DNA of 64,000 nucleotides, taken from Bacteroidales bacterium (GTDB lineage: Bacteria; Bacteroidota; Bacteroidia; Bacteroidales; P3). Positions 34,154 through 45,200 of the stretch are shown here, in pieces; the stretch's first letter is position 1, and the number at the start of each line of letters is the position of its first letter. The DNA is taken from NCBI GenBank assembly GCA_017509045.1, contig JAFWQP010000035.1, positions 1-64,000 of the forward strand, in the 5' to 3' direction. The notes beneath the pieces were generated by a model. It ran no database searches, was not told the DNA's origin, and saw only the letters and a list, made by a program, of their open reading frames with translations. The position numbers and the translations under genes are program-made.

Positions 34154-35428
34154 TTATTCTATTTCTTCGTCCCCATCGTTGCGGAAGCGGTCGCCAGCCG
34201 ATGACTCTAGGTCGTCATCTTCGACCTCGACAATGCGCAGCAGGGCGCGAAAGTTCTTTTTGTATTCGTATTGTCCCTTACCATTTGTGCGGAAGGGTTT
34301 GAAGTATTGTTCTTCACCTTTGACATTGATGGTGACGGCACCCTGCTCTGTGGGTGAGTCGGCACGATAGAGGTATTTCGTTATCTCGTCCACCTCGATG
34401 CGTTTGGCTAAGAACACGGTGTCGAACTGTGTGGGGTTGAGGGCTCCCTGAATCATCAGCACGGGGCCGCCCTTAATTTTCTTGGTGGGAACTGACTTGA
34501 ACTCATAGCCCTTGGCAGTGTATTTCTTGGCAAAGATTTTTAGTCCTGCCTCCACTTGCTCCTCTGTGACGGGAAAGCGAATGTAGATTGAGTCGGTAAG
34601 ATAGCGGCACTCGTCGGGCTTACGGTTGAAGCTGGAGTGCAGCACCACATATCCTATCGGCAGGATAATCTGCCGACGGTGGGGCACAAGAAAATAGCGG
34701 TTCACCAACTGTTGGTGGTCGAGATGCTCGTCTATGCTCAGCTCCACAGGTGGAGGACATTCGTCCTTGGTGTTGTAGACGGCATAGATGGAGCCTTTTT
34801 TGAGTATCAGTTGGGTGTAGTAGGCACGTATATTGCTATCCTGCGAGGGCAGAAAGCAACCGTTCTCGCCGCCGATACATTCCATGGGGTCGTGGCGGAA
34901 AGTGACCAGCACGGTACCCTGTAGGGATATGTCCTTGCCAAGCAGCAGACGGCTTGGGGGTAGCGAGTCGCAGTCGTAAACCTCTTTGTCGGTAGGTACC
35001 TCGAAACGGATTAGTTCCATTGTGTCGCCGTGGCAGCTGCAATGAATGGGGTTGTATGCAAAACGGACGGGCATGGTCTCATGCCCGCGCATGGCGAAGT
35101 AGCGATACACCGACTCGACACGTGCTTTCATAACACTTTGATTGTTCCTGTTGCCATAACCCTCTATGGTCATAGTGTAGAGTCGTGGGTTGTTGCGGTC
35201 GAAGGCAATCTGATAAGCAGAGTCCAGCAGGTCGAGGTCGGCCTCACGGTAGGCGCTGTCGCCATTGTCGAAATGCAGCAGCAGGCAGAAAACCTCAGGG
35301 TTAGTCCATGCTTTTGCTAAATCGCGAGGTTTGATGGGCTTGTCCGATGGGATATGCAGCCCCGAAGTCTGTGCGAAGACACCAACCATGGCCCAAAGGT
35401 AAAAACTAAAAACTATAATATGTTTCAT
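34154..35428 (-). CDS. exported protein of unknown function
   Basis: I do not recognise this 424-aa protein as a named family. The ATG at 35428 begins a good signal peptide ([19 protein letters not shown]); a start 32 codons earlier at 35524 would add a low-complexity leader translated from intergenic repeats and is unlikely. The mature chain has a possible OmpA-like segment near 90-130 ([20 protein letters not shown], then VYRYFAMRG) and a Cys-rich loop ([17 protein letters not shown]). A long beta-rich C-terminal half ends in an acidic tail. It lies between a MoxR ATPase and panB, with 2 bp to the latter. Confidence 0.7.
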   Translation of the reverse strand: MKHIIVFSFYLWAMVGVFAQTSGLHIPSDKPIKPRDLAKAWTNPEVFCLLLHFDNGDSAYREADLDLLDSAYQIAFDRNNPRLYTMTIEGYGNRNNQSVMKARVESVYRYFAMRGHETMPVRFAYNPIHCSCHGDTMELIRFEVPTDKEVYDCDSLPPSRLLLGKDISLQGTVLVTFRHDPMECIGGENGCFLPSQDSNIRAYYTQLILKKGSIYAVYNTKDECPPPVELSIDEHLDHQQLVNRYFLVPHRRQIILPIGYVVLHSSFNRKPDECRYLTDSIYIRFPVTEEQVEAGLKIFAKKYTAKGYEFKSVPTKKIKGGPVLMIQGALNPTQFDTVFLAKRIEVDEITKYLYRADSPTEQGAVTINVKGEEQYFKPFRTNGKGQYEYKKNFRALLRIVEVEDDDLESSAGDRFRNDGDEEIE

Positions 35429-35475
35429 ATCAAATTGCAAACGTAACAAATTAAATATTAAAAATTGAAAATTTG

Positions 35476-35545
35476 AATTCGTTAATTTGTTAATTCGTAA
35501 ATTCGTTAATCTTTGATGTGCCAAGGACTAACGAATTAACACATT
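35476..35545. repeat. mirrored GTTAAT array with conserved 20-mer, copy 2
   Basis: AATTCGTTAATTTG units, the block TTGATGTGCCAAGGACTAAC (35513-35532) and inverted GAATTAACACATT. Located between moxR and the exported-protein gene. Confidence 0.65.
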
Positions 35546-35589
35546 GCTCACTTTATTAACTTCTTTAAGCGGTGTTCGCGGCCTTCGGC

Positions 35590-36618
35590 TCACACGTTTA
35601 CACATTCATCAATGATTTGGCGTATAAGCTCTTCGGTGCTGATGCCCTCGGCTTCGGCATAGTAGTTGCGTACCACGCGGTGGCGCAGCACCTCTATGGC
35701 CACGGCATTCACATCCTCGATGTCGGGCGAGTATTTGCCCTGCATGGCGGCGTGAGTCTTGGCACCCATCACTAGGTATTGTGACGCGCGTGGTCCTGCT
35801 CCCCAAGAGAGATATTTGGTTGCAAGCCCGCTGGCAAGGGGTAAGGAGGTCTGGTGGGTTACAGTGTTGGTGCTGGGACGGGTAGATGATGCAAGGTGAA
35901 CGGCATACTCGCACACATTGTCTGGCACAGGCATACGGCGTATGACACTCTGGTATGTCAGAATCTCCTCGGCCGACATCACCACCTCCACCTGCTGTGT
36001 GGTATCAACAGTAGTACCTTTAACGATTGCCACCTCTTCCTGAAAGGTTGGGTAATCGATGCGGATGTTCAGCATAAAGCGGTCCAGTTGGGCTTCGGGT
36101 AGGGGATAGGTGCCTTCCTGCTCGATGGGATTTTGTGTGGCAAGCACAAAGAAAGGGGCTTCCAGCCGATAGCTCTTGCCCGACACGGTGACCGACTTCT
36201 CCTGCATGGCTTCCAGCAAGGCGGCCTGAGTCTTGGGTGGTGTGCGGTTGATTTCGTCGGCAAGGACGATGTTGGCAAACACGGGACCTTTGATGAATTG
36301 GAAGTGGCGATTTTCGTCTAGTATCTCGGAGCCTGTGATGTCGGATGGCATTAGGTCAGGCGTGAACTGGATGCGGTTGAACGAAAGACCAAGGGCATGG
36401 GCAAGAGTGTTAACCATAAGTGTTTTAGCCAGTCCTGGAACACCTACCAACAGGCAGTGCCCACCGGTGAAGATTGAAAGCAATAGGCTGTCCACTGCCT
36501 TATCTTGTCCCACAATCACCTTGCCCACCTCCTGTTTGAGACGGTGGTGTTGTTCTACGAAAGAGTTTAAAAGTTCGCTGTCAGTCATCGTTTGATTGTT
36601 TAGCTTTATCTCGGCCAA
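35590..36618 (-). CDS. MoxR-family AAA+ ATPase (second copy)
   Basis: A 342-aa MoxR ATPase, distinct from the bat-operon one: Walker A GVPGLAKT (about 58-65), Walker B VLADEIN, sensor MATQ-type LATQNPIEQEG, and the lid NAVAIEVLRHRVVRNYYAEA. The start at 36618 overlaps the SurA-like gene by 13 bp; Met11 at 36588 is an equally plausible start. No DUF58 or VWA gene is adjacent, which is unusual for MoxR. Upstream are two periplasmic PPIases and downstream an unknown exported protein, so its client may be an envelope protein. Confidence 0.92.
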   Translation of the reverse strand: MAEIKLNNQTMTDSELLNSFVEQHHRLKQEVGKVIVGQDKAVDSLLLSIFTGGHCLLVGVPGLAKTLMVNTLAHALGLSFNRIQFTPDLMPSDITGSEILDENRHFQFIKGPVFANIVLADEINRTPPKTQAALLEAMQEKSVTVSGKSYRLEAPFFVLATQNPIEQEGTYPLPEAQLDRFMLNIRIDYPTFQEEVAIVKGTTVDTTQQVEVVMSAEEILTYQSVIRRMPVPDNVCEYAVHLASSTRPSTNTVTHQTSLPLASGLATKYLSWGAGPRASQYLVMGAKTHAAMQGKYSPDIEDVNAVAIEVLRHRVVRNYYAEAEGISTEELIRQIIDECVNV

Positions 36619-37949
36619 TTCACTTTGAAGTTAGGGCAGTCTTTGTAGTCGTCTGCTATGCGCACATAGGTGGTCTTCACCATGCGGTTGCACCAGTCGA
36701 CAATTTTTTGGTTCTTAGCAGCCTCTAAGGCGGCGTTGCTGATACGGTCGTAGTCGTCGGTAAGGTTTGCCTTGTGGGCGGCAATCCGCTTAGTCACCTT
36801 TACGATGCAGTAGGCGCTCTTGTTCTCGGTTGTGGTGATGGGCGTAGCGTTTGATATCTCGCCCTCGTCCATAGCCGCAATGCTGATGCCAGGATACAAT
36901 TGGCTAAAGGTCTCTTTGTCGAAACGGCTGTTGCCTGTCGACGGGTTGGTCACTGCTCCTCCCTGCTCTCGGCTCACTCCGTTGGAATACTTGCGTGCAA
37001 CCTCTTCGAAGGTGGCATGTCCTTGGCGTATTTCCTGAGCCAGGCTGTCGAGTGTCACGCGGGCGCGCAATAAGTCGTCGGGCGAAGTCTTTGGCTGCAT
37101 CAGTATATGGCGGGCATTGACTGTGTTGCCGCGACGTTCGATCAATTGGATAATATGAAATCCAAATTGTGTTTCTACAATGGGCGACACCTCGCCAGGT
37201 TTCAGTGCGAAGGCGGCGGCTTCAAACTCGCTCACCATCTTGTCGCGTCCGAAGAAACCCAACTCACCGCCTTTGGATGCAGAGCCGGGGTCTTGCGAAT
37301 AGAGACGAGCAAGCATGGCAAAATTGTCGCCTTTCAAAATGCGCTCACGAAGCTCTGCCAGTTCGCTGCGCACCCGTTCGCGTTCAGCTTCGCTGATGGT
37401 CGGCTCAATCACTATCTCCGACACTTCGTACTGTGTGGGAATCTCTGGCAGGCTGTCGGCCGTGTATTTGGCAAAATACTCTGTCACCTCGGCGGGGGTC
37501 ACCTTGATATTACCTGTCAAATCGTATTCCACCTTTTGGCTGAGCATCCGCTCGTACAAAATATCGAAATATTGGTCGTGCAGCTCGTCATAGCTGGCGT
37601 GAAACAGGTTGCGCAGTTTTTCTTTACCGCCAGCTTGAGCCACAGCCATATCAAGGTAGTATTCCACCTGCTCCTCCACCTGCTCGTTCTTCACCTCCAC
37701 ACTGTCCACCATGCCTTTATGCACTAGTAATTTGCTGATTAGCATGTTCTCTAGCAAGGCACAACGTTCAATCTTTGCATTCTCCATGCCTTTGCGGAGG
37801 CGTATCTGGGCGTAGGCTTGTTCCACATCGGAGTTTTTGATGATGGTTTGTCCCACCACTGCTACTATGCCGTCCACTATCTGCCTGTCCTGCGCCGTTG
37901 CCGTCAGACCTGCCAGCAGTGTGGCTGTGATAAGAATTAACTTCTTCAT
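36606..37949 (-). CDS. surA: SurA-like periplasmic peptidylprolyl isomerase
   Basis: A 447-aa exported chaperone/PPIase. A signal peptide (1-20, ending TATAQ) precedes a SurA-type N-terminal helical domain (DGIVAVVGQTIIKNSDVEQA) and two parvulin domains: about 175-275 (SKGGELGFFGRDKMV, FALKPGEVSPIVETQFGFHI) and about 285-390 (VNARHILMQP). It assists outer-membrane protein folding. It follows a 697-aa PPIase gene across a 191-bp repeat-filled gap and is coupled to the downstream moxR. I use the symbol by architecture; other Bacteroidota paralogues exist. Confidence 0.88.
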   Translation of the reverse strand: MKKLILITATLLAGLTATAQDRQIVDGIVAVVGQTIIKNSDVEQAYAQIRLRKGMENAKIERCALLENMLISKLLVHKGMVDSVEVKNEQVEEQVEYYLDMAVAQAGGKEKLRNLFHASYDELHDQYFDILYERMLSQKVEYDLTGNIKVTPAEVTEYFAKYTADSLPEIPTQYEVSEIVIEPTISEAERERVRSELAELRERILKGDNFAMLARLYSQDPGSASKGGELGFFGRDKMVSEFEAAAFALKPGEVSPIVETQFGFHIIQLIERRGNTVNARHILMQPKTSPDDLLRARVTLDSLAQEIRQGHATFEEVARKYSNGVSREQGGAVTNPSTGNSRFDKETFSQLYPGISIAAMDEGEISNATPITTTENKSAYCIVKVTKRIAAHKANLTDDYDRISNAALEAAKNQKIVDWCNRMVKTTYVRIADDYKDCPNFKVNWPR

Positions 37950-37961
37950 TCTATTTACGTT

Positions 37962-38135
37962 GATATGAATGTGTTAACGTGTGAATGTGTTAGTCTTTTT
38001 TGAATGTGTTAACGTGTGAATGTGTTAATGTGTTAGTCCTTGGCGCATCAATGATTTACGAATTAACACGTTTACGAATTAACGAATTCATTTGATTTAC
38101 GAATTAGCGAATTAACGCATTAACGAATTCAAACT
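37962..38135. repeat. extended GTTAAT/TTAACAC array with conserved 20-mer, copy 3
   Basis: AATGTGTTAACGTGTG units, then GTTAGTCCTTGGCGCATCA (38032-38050, inverted block), then TTTACGAATTAACACG and CGAATTAACGCATT units. This fills nearly the whole gap between the two PPIase genes. Confidence 0.7.
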
Positions 38136-38140
38136 TTCAA

Positions 38141-40234
38141 TTAATAAGTAATCTCGTCTATCACGTCCTGGTGGATGATAACATTGTATTTCTTCCGCAG
38201 GGCTATGTTGTTCTGTTCCTCGAGGTAGTTTTGGTAGTCGTTCAGGTAGTATCCACGTGCTTCGTCACGACTCTTGAGTTCGGGAGGCAATATTTTCTCC
38301 ACCACAAATATTTTGTAGCTCGAGTCTGTCACATGGGCGAATGATCCCAAATGCCATTCGTTCGAGCTCAGCTCTGTCTGATTGCCTTCTTCGAGCAGCA
38401 TTAGTTCCGACGACACAAAGTCGTCGCGTTTGGCTTTCTTGTTTAGCTCGGCAACCATCTTCACACTGTTCCAGCCTTTCTTGATACCTTTGTCCACCAC
38501 CTTCTGAGCTTTGCTGGGCGGCAACACCGTTTGGTCGGGCACTGTGTAGACGTATGTCCTCGCCCGTTGGTTCCAGAAGTAGACTGCATCGTTGGTGTCG
38601 TTGTAATTGTGTGTCAAGCTTGCAGTGCGATAGAAGGCATCGAATCCCAGCGTGTCCTTGATGGCCTTCGACCACACCATATGGTCGTTGTAGGTGAATA
38701 TCATCAGTCCGTGGCGGTATTCATCCACCAATGCGCCAAAGTCGGGGTTGTCCTGTTCCAGATGCTTGTCGGCATACTCGAGCACCATGGCATTGATAAA
38801 GTCTTGGTAGCGGCTGGCAACAAACTGGTCGAGGTCGCAGATGCGATGCAGTTTCTTGGTCTTATACATAAAACGGGCAAACTGGCGCGAGTCGTACTCC
38901 TGGTCGCCAATCTTGAACAGCGGGCGCATGTCGGTGATGTCTTCGGGATTGTAATTGAACTTGGCGGCGAAGATAGAGTCGGTGACAACAGCACGTACCG
39001 CAGCGAGGCTGGCGGCGTAGGTTACCTTCTTAGCTTTCTTCTTGGAAGTGACCACCTGTGTGTAGTCTGTGAAGCCATACTTCTGCTTGCACTGGTCGAT
39101 GAACATCTTTTGGGGCTTGGTGCTGCGCTCGCCGCGGGTCATGCGTGAGCGGTAGTAGGGAATCAGGCTCTCCATGCTGGGCATGGTTTCCTGCTTAATC
39201 AGTTTCACAATGTGCCAGCCGAAACGGGTATGGAACGGCTCGGAGTATTCCCCAGTCTTCAAGCCCTTCGCCACAGCCTCTACGTATGCGTAGGGCAGTT
39301 GGTTGGGTGCCAGTTCGGGCATCATGCCGCCCATGTTGGAGGTGGTGTGGTCCTCGCTATAGTCTCGTGCCACAATGCCAAAATCCGTGCCTTCTTTCAG
39401 TTGGCGGTAGGCATCCATTATTTTGCCTTGAGCCTTTGGGGTGTTGTCCGAAATCCAAATGTGTGCCATCTGAGCCTTGCCGTAGTACTCATATTTGTCA
39501 AACAGTTTGATGATATGGTAGCCATAGCGTGAGTGTACGGGCTTCGACACTTCGCCCGGCTTCAGTGCGTATGCTGCCGATTCGAAGGCATAGATCATGT
39601 CGAATACAGTGAAACAGCCCAAGTCGCCCTCCATGGGGTTCAAGTCGTTAGCTTTCTCGCGCTCCAGCGGGTCGCGGTCGTTCAGACGTTGGTTGCGCAT
39701 TTCTTTCTGTGCCACTTCGTAGAAATTCTTGGTCTGCAATGCCTCTTGGTATATCTCCATGGCGTGCTGATAGGCTTTGAGTGTGTCGGCAGGCTGTGCT
39801 GTTTCGCCACAAGGCACAAGAATATGTGCTGCATGCAGCACGTAGTGGTTGCGCTCGTAGGCTTCGCGCAGCAGCTGTTGCAGCGTGGCAGAGTCAATCA
39901 GGTAGGGGGCGGCCAACTCCTTGCGGTAGGTGGCCAGCTCTTGATTGAGCGATGTGAGTGTGTCGTAGCCAAGCGCGTAGGCATCAGCTAGTTTGGTCTG
40001 GTAGTTAACATATAGCTGCACATAGTCCTCCAGTGCCTTTCGTTTCTCGTAGGTGCATGCTGTGGGGGCGGCATGAGGGTCTTTCCCCATGGCTTGGAGA
40101 AAATCCTTCATAAACTGCGACTTATATATGTTCTTCCCATTAATCTGGAAAATGACAGGGTCGTTGGCGTTCTGAGCCACGGCTCCCATCAGAGTGGCTG
40201 TCATCAACAGCAGAGTGAAAAATTTCTTCATCAT
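38141..40234 (-). CDS. exported multi-domain parvulin-type peptidylprolyl isomerase
   Basis: A 697-aa exported PPIase. The signal peptide (about 1-21, ending GAVAQ) precedes a helical N-terminal region and two parvulin/PpiC-type domains: about 132-240 (LHAAHILVPCGE, FALKPGEVSKPVHSRYGYHI-like) and about 245-350 (AQMAHIWISD, GWHIVKLIKQE). The remaining 340 residues are helical, as in Bacteroidota surface-folding chaperones. The exact start may be the second Met (40231). It follows guaB after a 68-bp gap and precedes a SurA-like gene. Confidence 0.88.
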   Translation of the reverse strand: MMKKFFTLLLMTATLMGAVAQNANDPVIFQINGKNIYKSQFMKDFLQAMGKDPHAAPTACTYEKRKALEDYVQLYVNYQTKLADAYALGYDTLTSLNQELATYRKELAAPYLIDSATLQQLLREAYERNHYVLHAAHILVPCGETAQPADTLKAYQHAMEIYQEALQTKNFYEVAQKEMRNQRLNDRDPLEREKANDLNPMEGDLGCFTVFDMIYAFESAAYALKPGEVSKPVHSRYGYHIIKLFDKYEYYGKAQMAHIWISDNTPKAQGKIMDAYRQLKEGTDFGIVARDYSEDHTTSNMGGMMPELAPNQLPYAYVEAVAKGLKTGEYSEPFHTRFGWHIVKLIKQETMPSMESLIPYYRSRMTRGERSTKPQKMFIDQCKQKYGFTDYTQVVTSKKKAKKVTYAASLAAVRAVVTDSIFAAKFNYNPEDITDMRPLFKIGDQEYDSRQFARFMYKTKKLHRICDLDQFVASRYQDFINAMVLEYADKHLEQDNPDFGALVDEYRHGLMIFTYNDHMVWSKAIKDTLGFDAFYRTASLTHNYNDTNDAVYFWNQRARTYVYTVPDQTVLPPSKAQKVVDKGIKKGWNSVKMVAELNKKAKRDDFVSSELMLLEEGNQTELSSNEWHLGSFAHVTDSSYKIFVVEKILPPELKSRDEARGYYLNDYQNYLEEQNNIALRKKYNVIIHQDVIDEITY

Positions 40235-40261
40235 AGAAGTTGGATTGTTTTTTTATTTACT

Positions 40262-40294
40262 CAGACTAGCCGGACTAGTCAGATTAGTCCGACT
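40262..40294. repeat. ACTAGTC/GACTAGT short tandem array
   Basis: Units AGACTAGCC, GGACTAGTC, AGATTAGTCC follow one another in the gap between guaB and the PPIase gene. It is a small version of the 7-9-bp arrays elsewhere. Confidence 0.5.
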
Positions 40295-40302
40295 TTGTTC
40301 TT

Positions 40303-41775
40303 TTATCTCGAGTAGTTGGGTGCTTCGCGAGTGATGGCTATATCGTGGGGATGACTCTCGGTGCGGCCGGCTGCGGTGATGCGGATAAACTTGGCCTGCT
40401 GTAGGGCGGCGATGTTGCGCGAGCCGGTATAGCCCATGCCCGCCTTCAGTCCGCCAACCATTTGGTACAGCACCTCGCTCAGCGAGCCCTTGTAGGGTAC
40501 TCGTCCCACCACACCTTCGGGCACCAGCTTCTTCACGTCGGTCTCCTTGTCTTGGAAATAGCGGTCCTTCGAGCCGCTCTGCATGGCTTCCAGCGAGCCC
40601 ATGCCTCGGTACGACTTGAATTTGCGGCCCTCGAAAATGATGGTCTCGCCAGGGGCTTCTTCGGTGCCTGCCACCAACGAACCCACCATCACAGTGCTGG
40701 CACCTGCTGCCAGAGCCTTCACGATGTCGCCGCTGTAGCGTATGCCGCCGTCGGCAATGATAGGTACGTCAAAACCGTGCTGCTTCAATGCGCCCACGCA
40801 TTCGCACACTGCCGTCAGCTGAGGCACGCCGATGCCTGCCACGATGCGGGTGGAGCAGATGCTGCCGGGGCCGATGCCCACCTTGATGGCGTCGGCACCT
40901 GCCTCTGCCAGCATCAGGGCAGCCTCGCCGGTGGCGATATTGCCCACCACCACGTCGATATTGGTATACTTCTCCTTCACGGCGCGCAGAGCTTTCACCA
41001 CGTTGCTGCTATGGCCGTGGGCGGTGTCGATAACGATGGCGTCAGCACCTGCCTTCACCAGCGCGTCCACGCGGTCCATCATGTCGGGGGTGATACCTAC
41101 GCCTGCCGCCACGCAGAGGCGGCCATTGCTGTCCTTGCAAGCCAGCGGGCGCTCTTTGGTCTTCATGATGTCGCGGTAGGTGATAAGACCCATAAACTGG
41201 CCATTCTCGTTCACCACGGGCAACTTCTCAATCTTGTGCTGTTGCAGGATATCGGTGGCCTCGGCAAACGTGGTGCCCACATGGGTGGTGATCAGTTTGG
41301 TGATCATAATCTCCGACAGGGGACGTTCCATATTGCGCTCAAAACGCAGGTCGCGGTTGGTCACCATGCCTATCAGCATACGGTTCTCGTCCACTATGGG
41401 TATGCCGCCGATGCCGTATTCGTTCATCACCCGCAGGGCATCCTTCACCAGGGCGTCCTTGGTCAGCGTCACGGGGTCGACAATCATTCCGTTTTCGGCA
41501 CGTTTCACCTTGCGCACCTCGTTGGCCTGCTGTTCTATCGACATGTTTTTGTGCAGCACCCCTATGCCGCCCTCCTGAGCCATGCCTATGGCCATGGCGG
41601 CCTCGGTCACGGTGTCCATGGCTGCCGACACCAGCGGCATATTCAGACTGATGTGGCGCGAAAAACGGGTTTCCACCGTCACTTCGCGCGGAATAATTTC
41701 AGAATAGGAGGGAACGAGCAGCACATCGTCGTACGTGAGCCCTTCGCCGATAAACTTTGAGGTATCTGTATACAT
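40303..41775 (-). CDS. guaB: inosine-5'-monophosphate dehydrogenase
   Basis: A 490-aa IMP dehydrogenase converting IMP to XMP with NAD+, the rate-limiting step of GMP synthesis. The TIM barrel is interrupted by two CBS domains (about 95-205, e.g. [23 protein letters not shown]). The catalytic loop holds C307 ([11 protein letters not shown]), and the flap region contains [10 protein letters not shown]. Length is standard. It has its own -7 box (41817-41825) and is the first gene of the minus-strand run to panB. Confidence 0.97.
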   Translation of the reverse strand: MYTDTSKFIGEGLTYDDVLLVPSYSEIIPREVTVETRFSRHISLNMPLVSAAMDTVTEAAMAIGMAQEGGIGVLHKNMSIEQQANEVRKVKRAENGMIVDPVTLTKDALVKDALRVMNEYGIGGIPIVDENRMLIGMVTNRDLRFERNMERPLSEIMITKLITTHVGTTFAEATDILQQHKIEKLPVVNENGQFMGLITYRDIMKTKERPLACKDSNGRLCVAAGVGITPDMMDRVDALVKAGADAIVIDTAHGHSSNVVKALRAVKEKYTNIDVVVGNIATGEAALMLAEAGADAIKVGIGPGSICSTRIVAGIGVPQLTAVCECVGALKQHGFDVPIIADGGIRYSGDIVKALAAGASTVMVGSLVAGTEEAPGETIIFEGRKFKSYRGMGSLEAMQSGSKDRYFQDKETDVKKLVPEGVVGRVPYKGSLSEVLYQMVGGLKAGMGYTGSRNIAALQQAKFIRITAAGRTESHPHDIAITREAPNYSR

Positions 41776-41816
41776 AATTAGTAAATTGTGTTATTGCAAA
41801 AGCGTTAAAAAATTAT

Positions 41817-41825
41817 GCAAAGATA
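41817..41825 (-). promoter_or_regulatory. -7 box for guaB
   Basis: The minus strand reads TATCTTTGC, 42 bp before the guaB ATG. No TTTG at the expected -33 position. Confidence 0.5.
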
Positions 41826-42121
41826 CAATCTTTTTTTCAAATAAAAAGAAAAACACCCCAAATGACGAAAAATTAACAATAGCTGCCTTGCCTTTCTGCC
41901 ATCGTTCACCCACTTATCTCCTCCCTGACGTGAGCCCATTGGACTTCCTTAATCTTATTCAGTTCAACGGTACTTCAACGGTATTTCAACGCTACTTCAA
42001 CGCTCTTTTGGTGTAGAAGTAGTGTTAAGTAGCATTGTTAATGCAAGAGAATTAAATGATAATTGACTTCCGAGTTCATTTGTCAATTCATATTTTCCAA
42101 CTCAAATTCAAAAATAATCTG

Positions 42122-42130
42122 TATCTTTGC
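42122..42130 (+). promoter_or_regulatory. -7 box for the subtilase gene
   Basis: TATCTTTGC lies 107 bp before the ATG at 42237. The stretch TCAAATTC..CTGTATCTTTGCAA resembles that before the TlpA-like gene (48950-48980). Confidence 0.45.
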
Positions 42131-42236
42131 AATAGTGTTTTAAAATCTTAAAAATGGTCTTAAAATACATTAATGTATTAATTATTAGTACAATATAATA
42201 GTTACTTTTCTAGTTTTGTAAATAAAAAATAGCAAT

Positions 42237-45200
42237 ATGTTCAAAAAGTATCTTCTTTTTTATCTCCTATTAGCTTTCGTTGTGCAGGGGGCAATGGCTC
42301 AGGTGCAAGGGGATGTGAATGCCAAGCTGTCGATTACGACACAGATGTTTCTTGACGAAATGGCGGGCAGGCTGTCGTATGAGGGGTTGGGCAAGGACCA
42401 CTACATTAACGAAAAAAAATTGGAGTGGTCTGGTCTACCGCCTCAGCGGCTTTTTGCCGCGCCCGACACCATCGACGGAAAAGCTTATATTTCTGCCTTT
42501 ATTCGTCTTGTGGATGCTGCTAATATAGATGAAATCAAAGCGTTGGGCGTGAAAGTGATGAGCGTCTCTAAGGAGAGTGGCCGGCTTACAGCTCTTATAC
42601 CTGTCGACCGTGTGATGGATGTGGCTGAATTGGACAATGTGCAGCGTGTCAATGTGGCGGAGTTGATGACCCCATCGACCGATGTGGCACGCCAAATAAC
42701 CCATGCGGGTGATGTGCTGATCCACTCGGTTGCAGCCGACCGTCAAGGCCTTGCACAGGGCTACGACGGTAGTGGAGTGTTGTTGGGGATTATTGATAAT
42801 GGCATCGACTTTCAGCATATTGCCTTTAAGGATAGTGAAGGCAACTCACGCATTGTTAGGGCGTACGTCTATGACGGTAGCACGGCACGTTACTATACTG
42901 AAGTTTCTCCCACAGCCCCTACCACCGATGACAATTCAGGTGATCATGGAACACACACCGCCACTACTGCGGGTGGCTCGTCTGTGGTTGTTAATGGTAG
43001 TACTGTCACGGTCGCTAACAACCACGCCGATGCCACATACGGTGGGATTGCTCCTGGTGCCAGCCTATATCTTGCTGGGGTGAAAGGTCTCAACTCTGTT
43101 TATTTAAGTAATGCGGTGGAAGCCATCGTGGGCTATGCCGATTCGATGCATATGCCCGTGGTAGTAAGTAATAGTTGGGGATCGCAACTAGGATTACATA
43201 ATGGCAGTGGCGATGTGGCAGATGATTATGTCAGCCGTTTTAACGACGATCACCCCAACCGAATTGCACTTTTTGCTACAGGCAACTTCGCAAATAAAAG
43301 CAAGGATGGTGAGGGTGGAGGATACCATGTGTATGGTATGGCTTCAGCGGCAAGTCCGTTAGGTACTATCGTGCGTTCCAATACCTATAGCAACACCGAT
43401 GGGGGTTATTTCTATCAAGGTGTTATTGCAAATGTGTGTGCTCGCACTATAGGTGTTAGCCGTTTGGCTGTAAGAATCTACGTGCTTAACTCAACTACAG
43501 GCGTGCTTGAGACGGAGTTGCCACTCCCTCTTATTCCTGTATATGATGACTATAATAATTATATATGTGATACTGTCGACGGCCTCAGTGATTACTACGA
43601 CGGAATGTTGGCGGTGTATTATAATTATGTTGACATAAATAGAGCTCAAGTGGTTCTATACTCTCCCAGTGGTCTAACTACCCAAAACGTCAGTGTTAAT
43701 AACAATTATGGTAGGAGTGGCTATACACTCTCGATAGAGGTGTATCCTTACAATAGTACTGCCAATGTAGCGGTTGATATTTGGGGCGGCAACCGTGGCT
43801 ATCTAACCAATCATCTCACCACCACCAACCATGTTTGGACGGCAGGTACGGACGATATGTGCGTCAGTGATGAGGCAACCATTGACAATGTGATTTCTGT
43901 GGGGTCGTATGTTTCAAAAAACCATTATACTGATTATCTGGGAGGTGGATGGACCGCTAATGCGCTCACCATGGGTGATATAGCCCCATCATCGAGCTAT
44001 TCCACCTCTGGAGCAAGCCCTACAGGGGAGCAGTATCCTTGGATTACTGCCCCTGGTGCATATTTGGCGGCAGGCGTGAATCACTACCATACAGGTGACA
44101 ATAGTTACTATAGCGACAGCCGAAGAAACCTTCTAGTGGTAAACAGCACCGATAATCCCTACGCCATGATGCAGGGTACTTCGATGGCTACGCCAGTGGC
44201 GGCGGGCATAGTGGCTCTCTGGCTGCAACAGGCTAGGGCGCATAACATCGATTTGACAGTGAGCGATGTGAAGAATATCATGCGTAGTACCGCCATCCAC
44301 GATACCTATACTACAACAGGTGCCAACGCTTCCCATTTCGGCAACGGTAAGATTAACGCTTTAGGGTTCGTCGTTCCTAGTTGGCAGGGTAGTGGAACGG
44401 CGGACGACCCATATCTCATTACCACCACAGTAGAGATGGACCGCTTGGCATCGAATGTGAATATCGGCATCGATTATAGTGGCAAGTATTTCCGCCTAGC
44501 CAACGATATTGCTTATGACGGCACTACGCCGAACAACTATACTCCCGTGGGCTGCAACTATGCCGAAGGCATGTATCCACATGCGTTCAACGGCATCTTC
44601 GACGGCTACGGCAATACCATCGGCGGCATCGCCGCAGGCAGTATTGCCACGGATGGCGGCTCAAGCTACCAAGGTGTATTCGGTATGCTGGGCACATACG
44701 GCATCGTTACCAACCTCACTGTCGCCAACAGCACGTTTGCGGGCAATAGTAATGTGGGTGCCATAGTGGGGAGCAATGAGGGCTCGGTAAGTGGTTGCTT
44801 TGTGAAGGAAGTGGTTGTGCAGACTAGCATCGGTGGCAGTGGCGTGGGCGCTGTGATAGGGTCGAGCACAGGCACTCTCAGCGATAACTATTATTACAAT
44901 TGTTCGCTACAATACACCAGCGGTACCATCACTTCGGGCATAGGCTACGGTGGCGATGCCAACACATCGGGGCCATGCGATATGGTTGCATCGGATGGTG
45001 CCGTGGAGGCGTACAAACTGACTCTCGCCGATGGTATCACCCCCACAACCGGGGTGGGTCATAGCCATGGCAGCGAGCACTACTGCCGTGCCAGTGCCGT
45101 GGTGACGCTAGGCTATCAGCCCACCGAAGGCTACGATATCTCGCTCATTGCCACTCAGGACGGCACCGACCCGATAGAGACCGTTGCTGTCAGTGTGAGT

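Larger units (their letters stand above)
41776..42236. other. divergent intergenic region (guaB / subtilase)
   Basis: This 461-bp gap contains the guaB -7 box, one diverged TGGACTTCCTTAATC repeat (about 41926-41954), short ACGGTACTTCAACGGTATTTC units (about 41966-42000) and a -7 box for the subtilase gene. No coding sequence is seen. Confidence 0.65.

Noticed and set aside
40462..41760. 432-codon open frame on the plus strand
   Set aside because: It is antisense to guaB, which is unmistakable.
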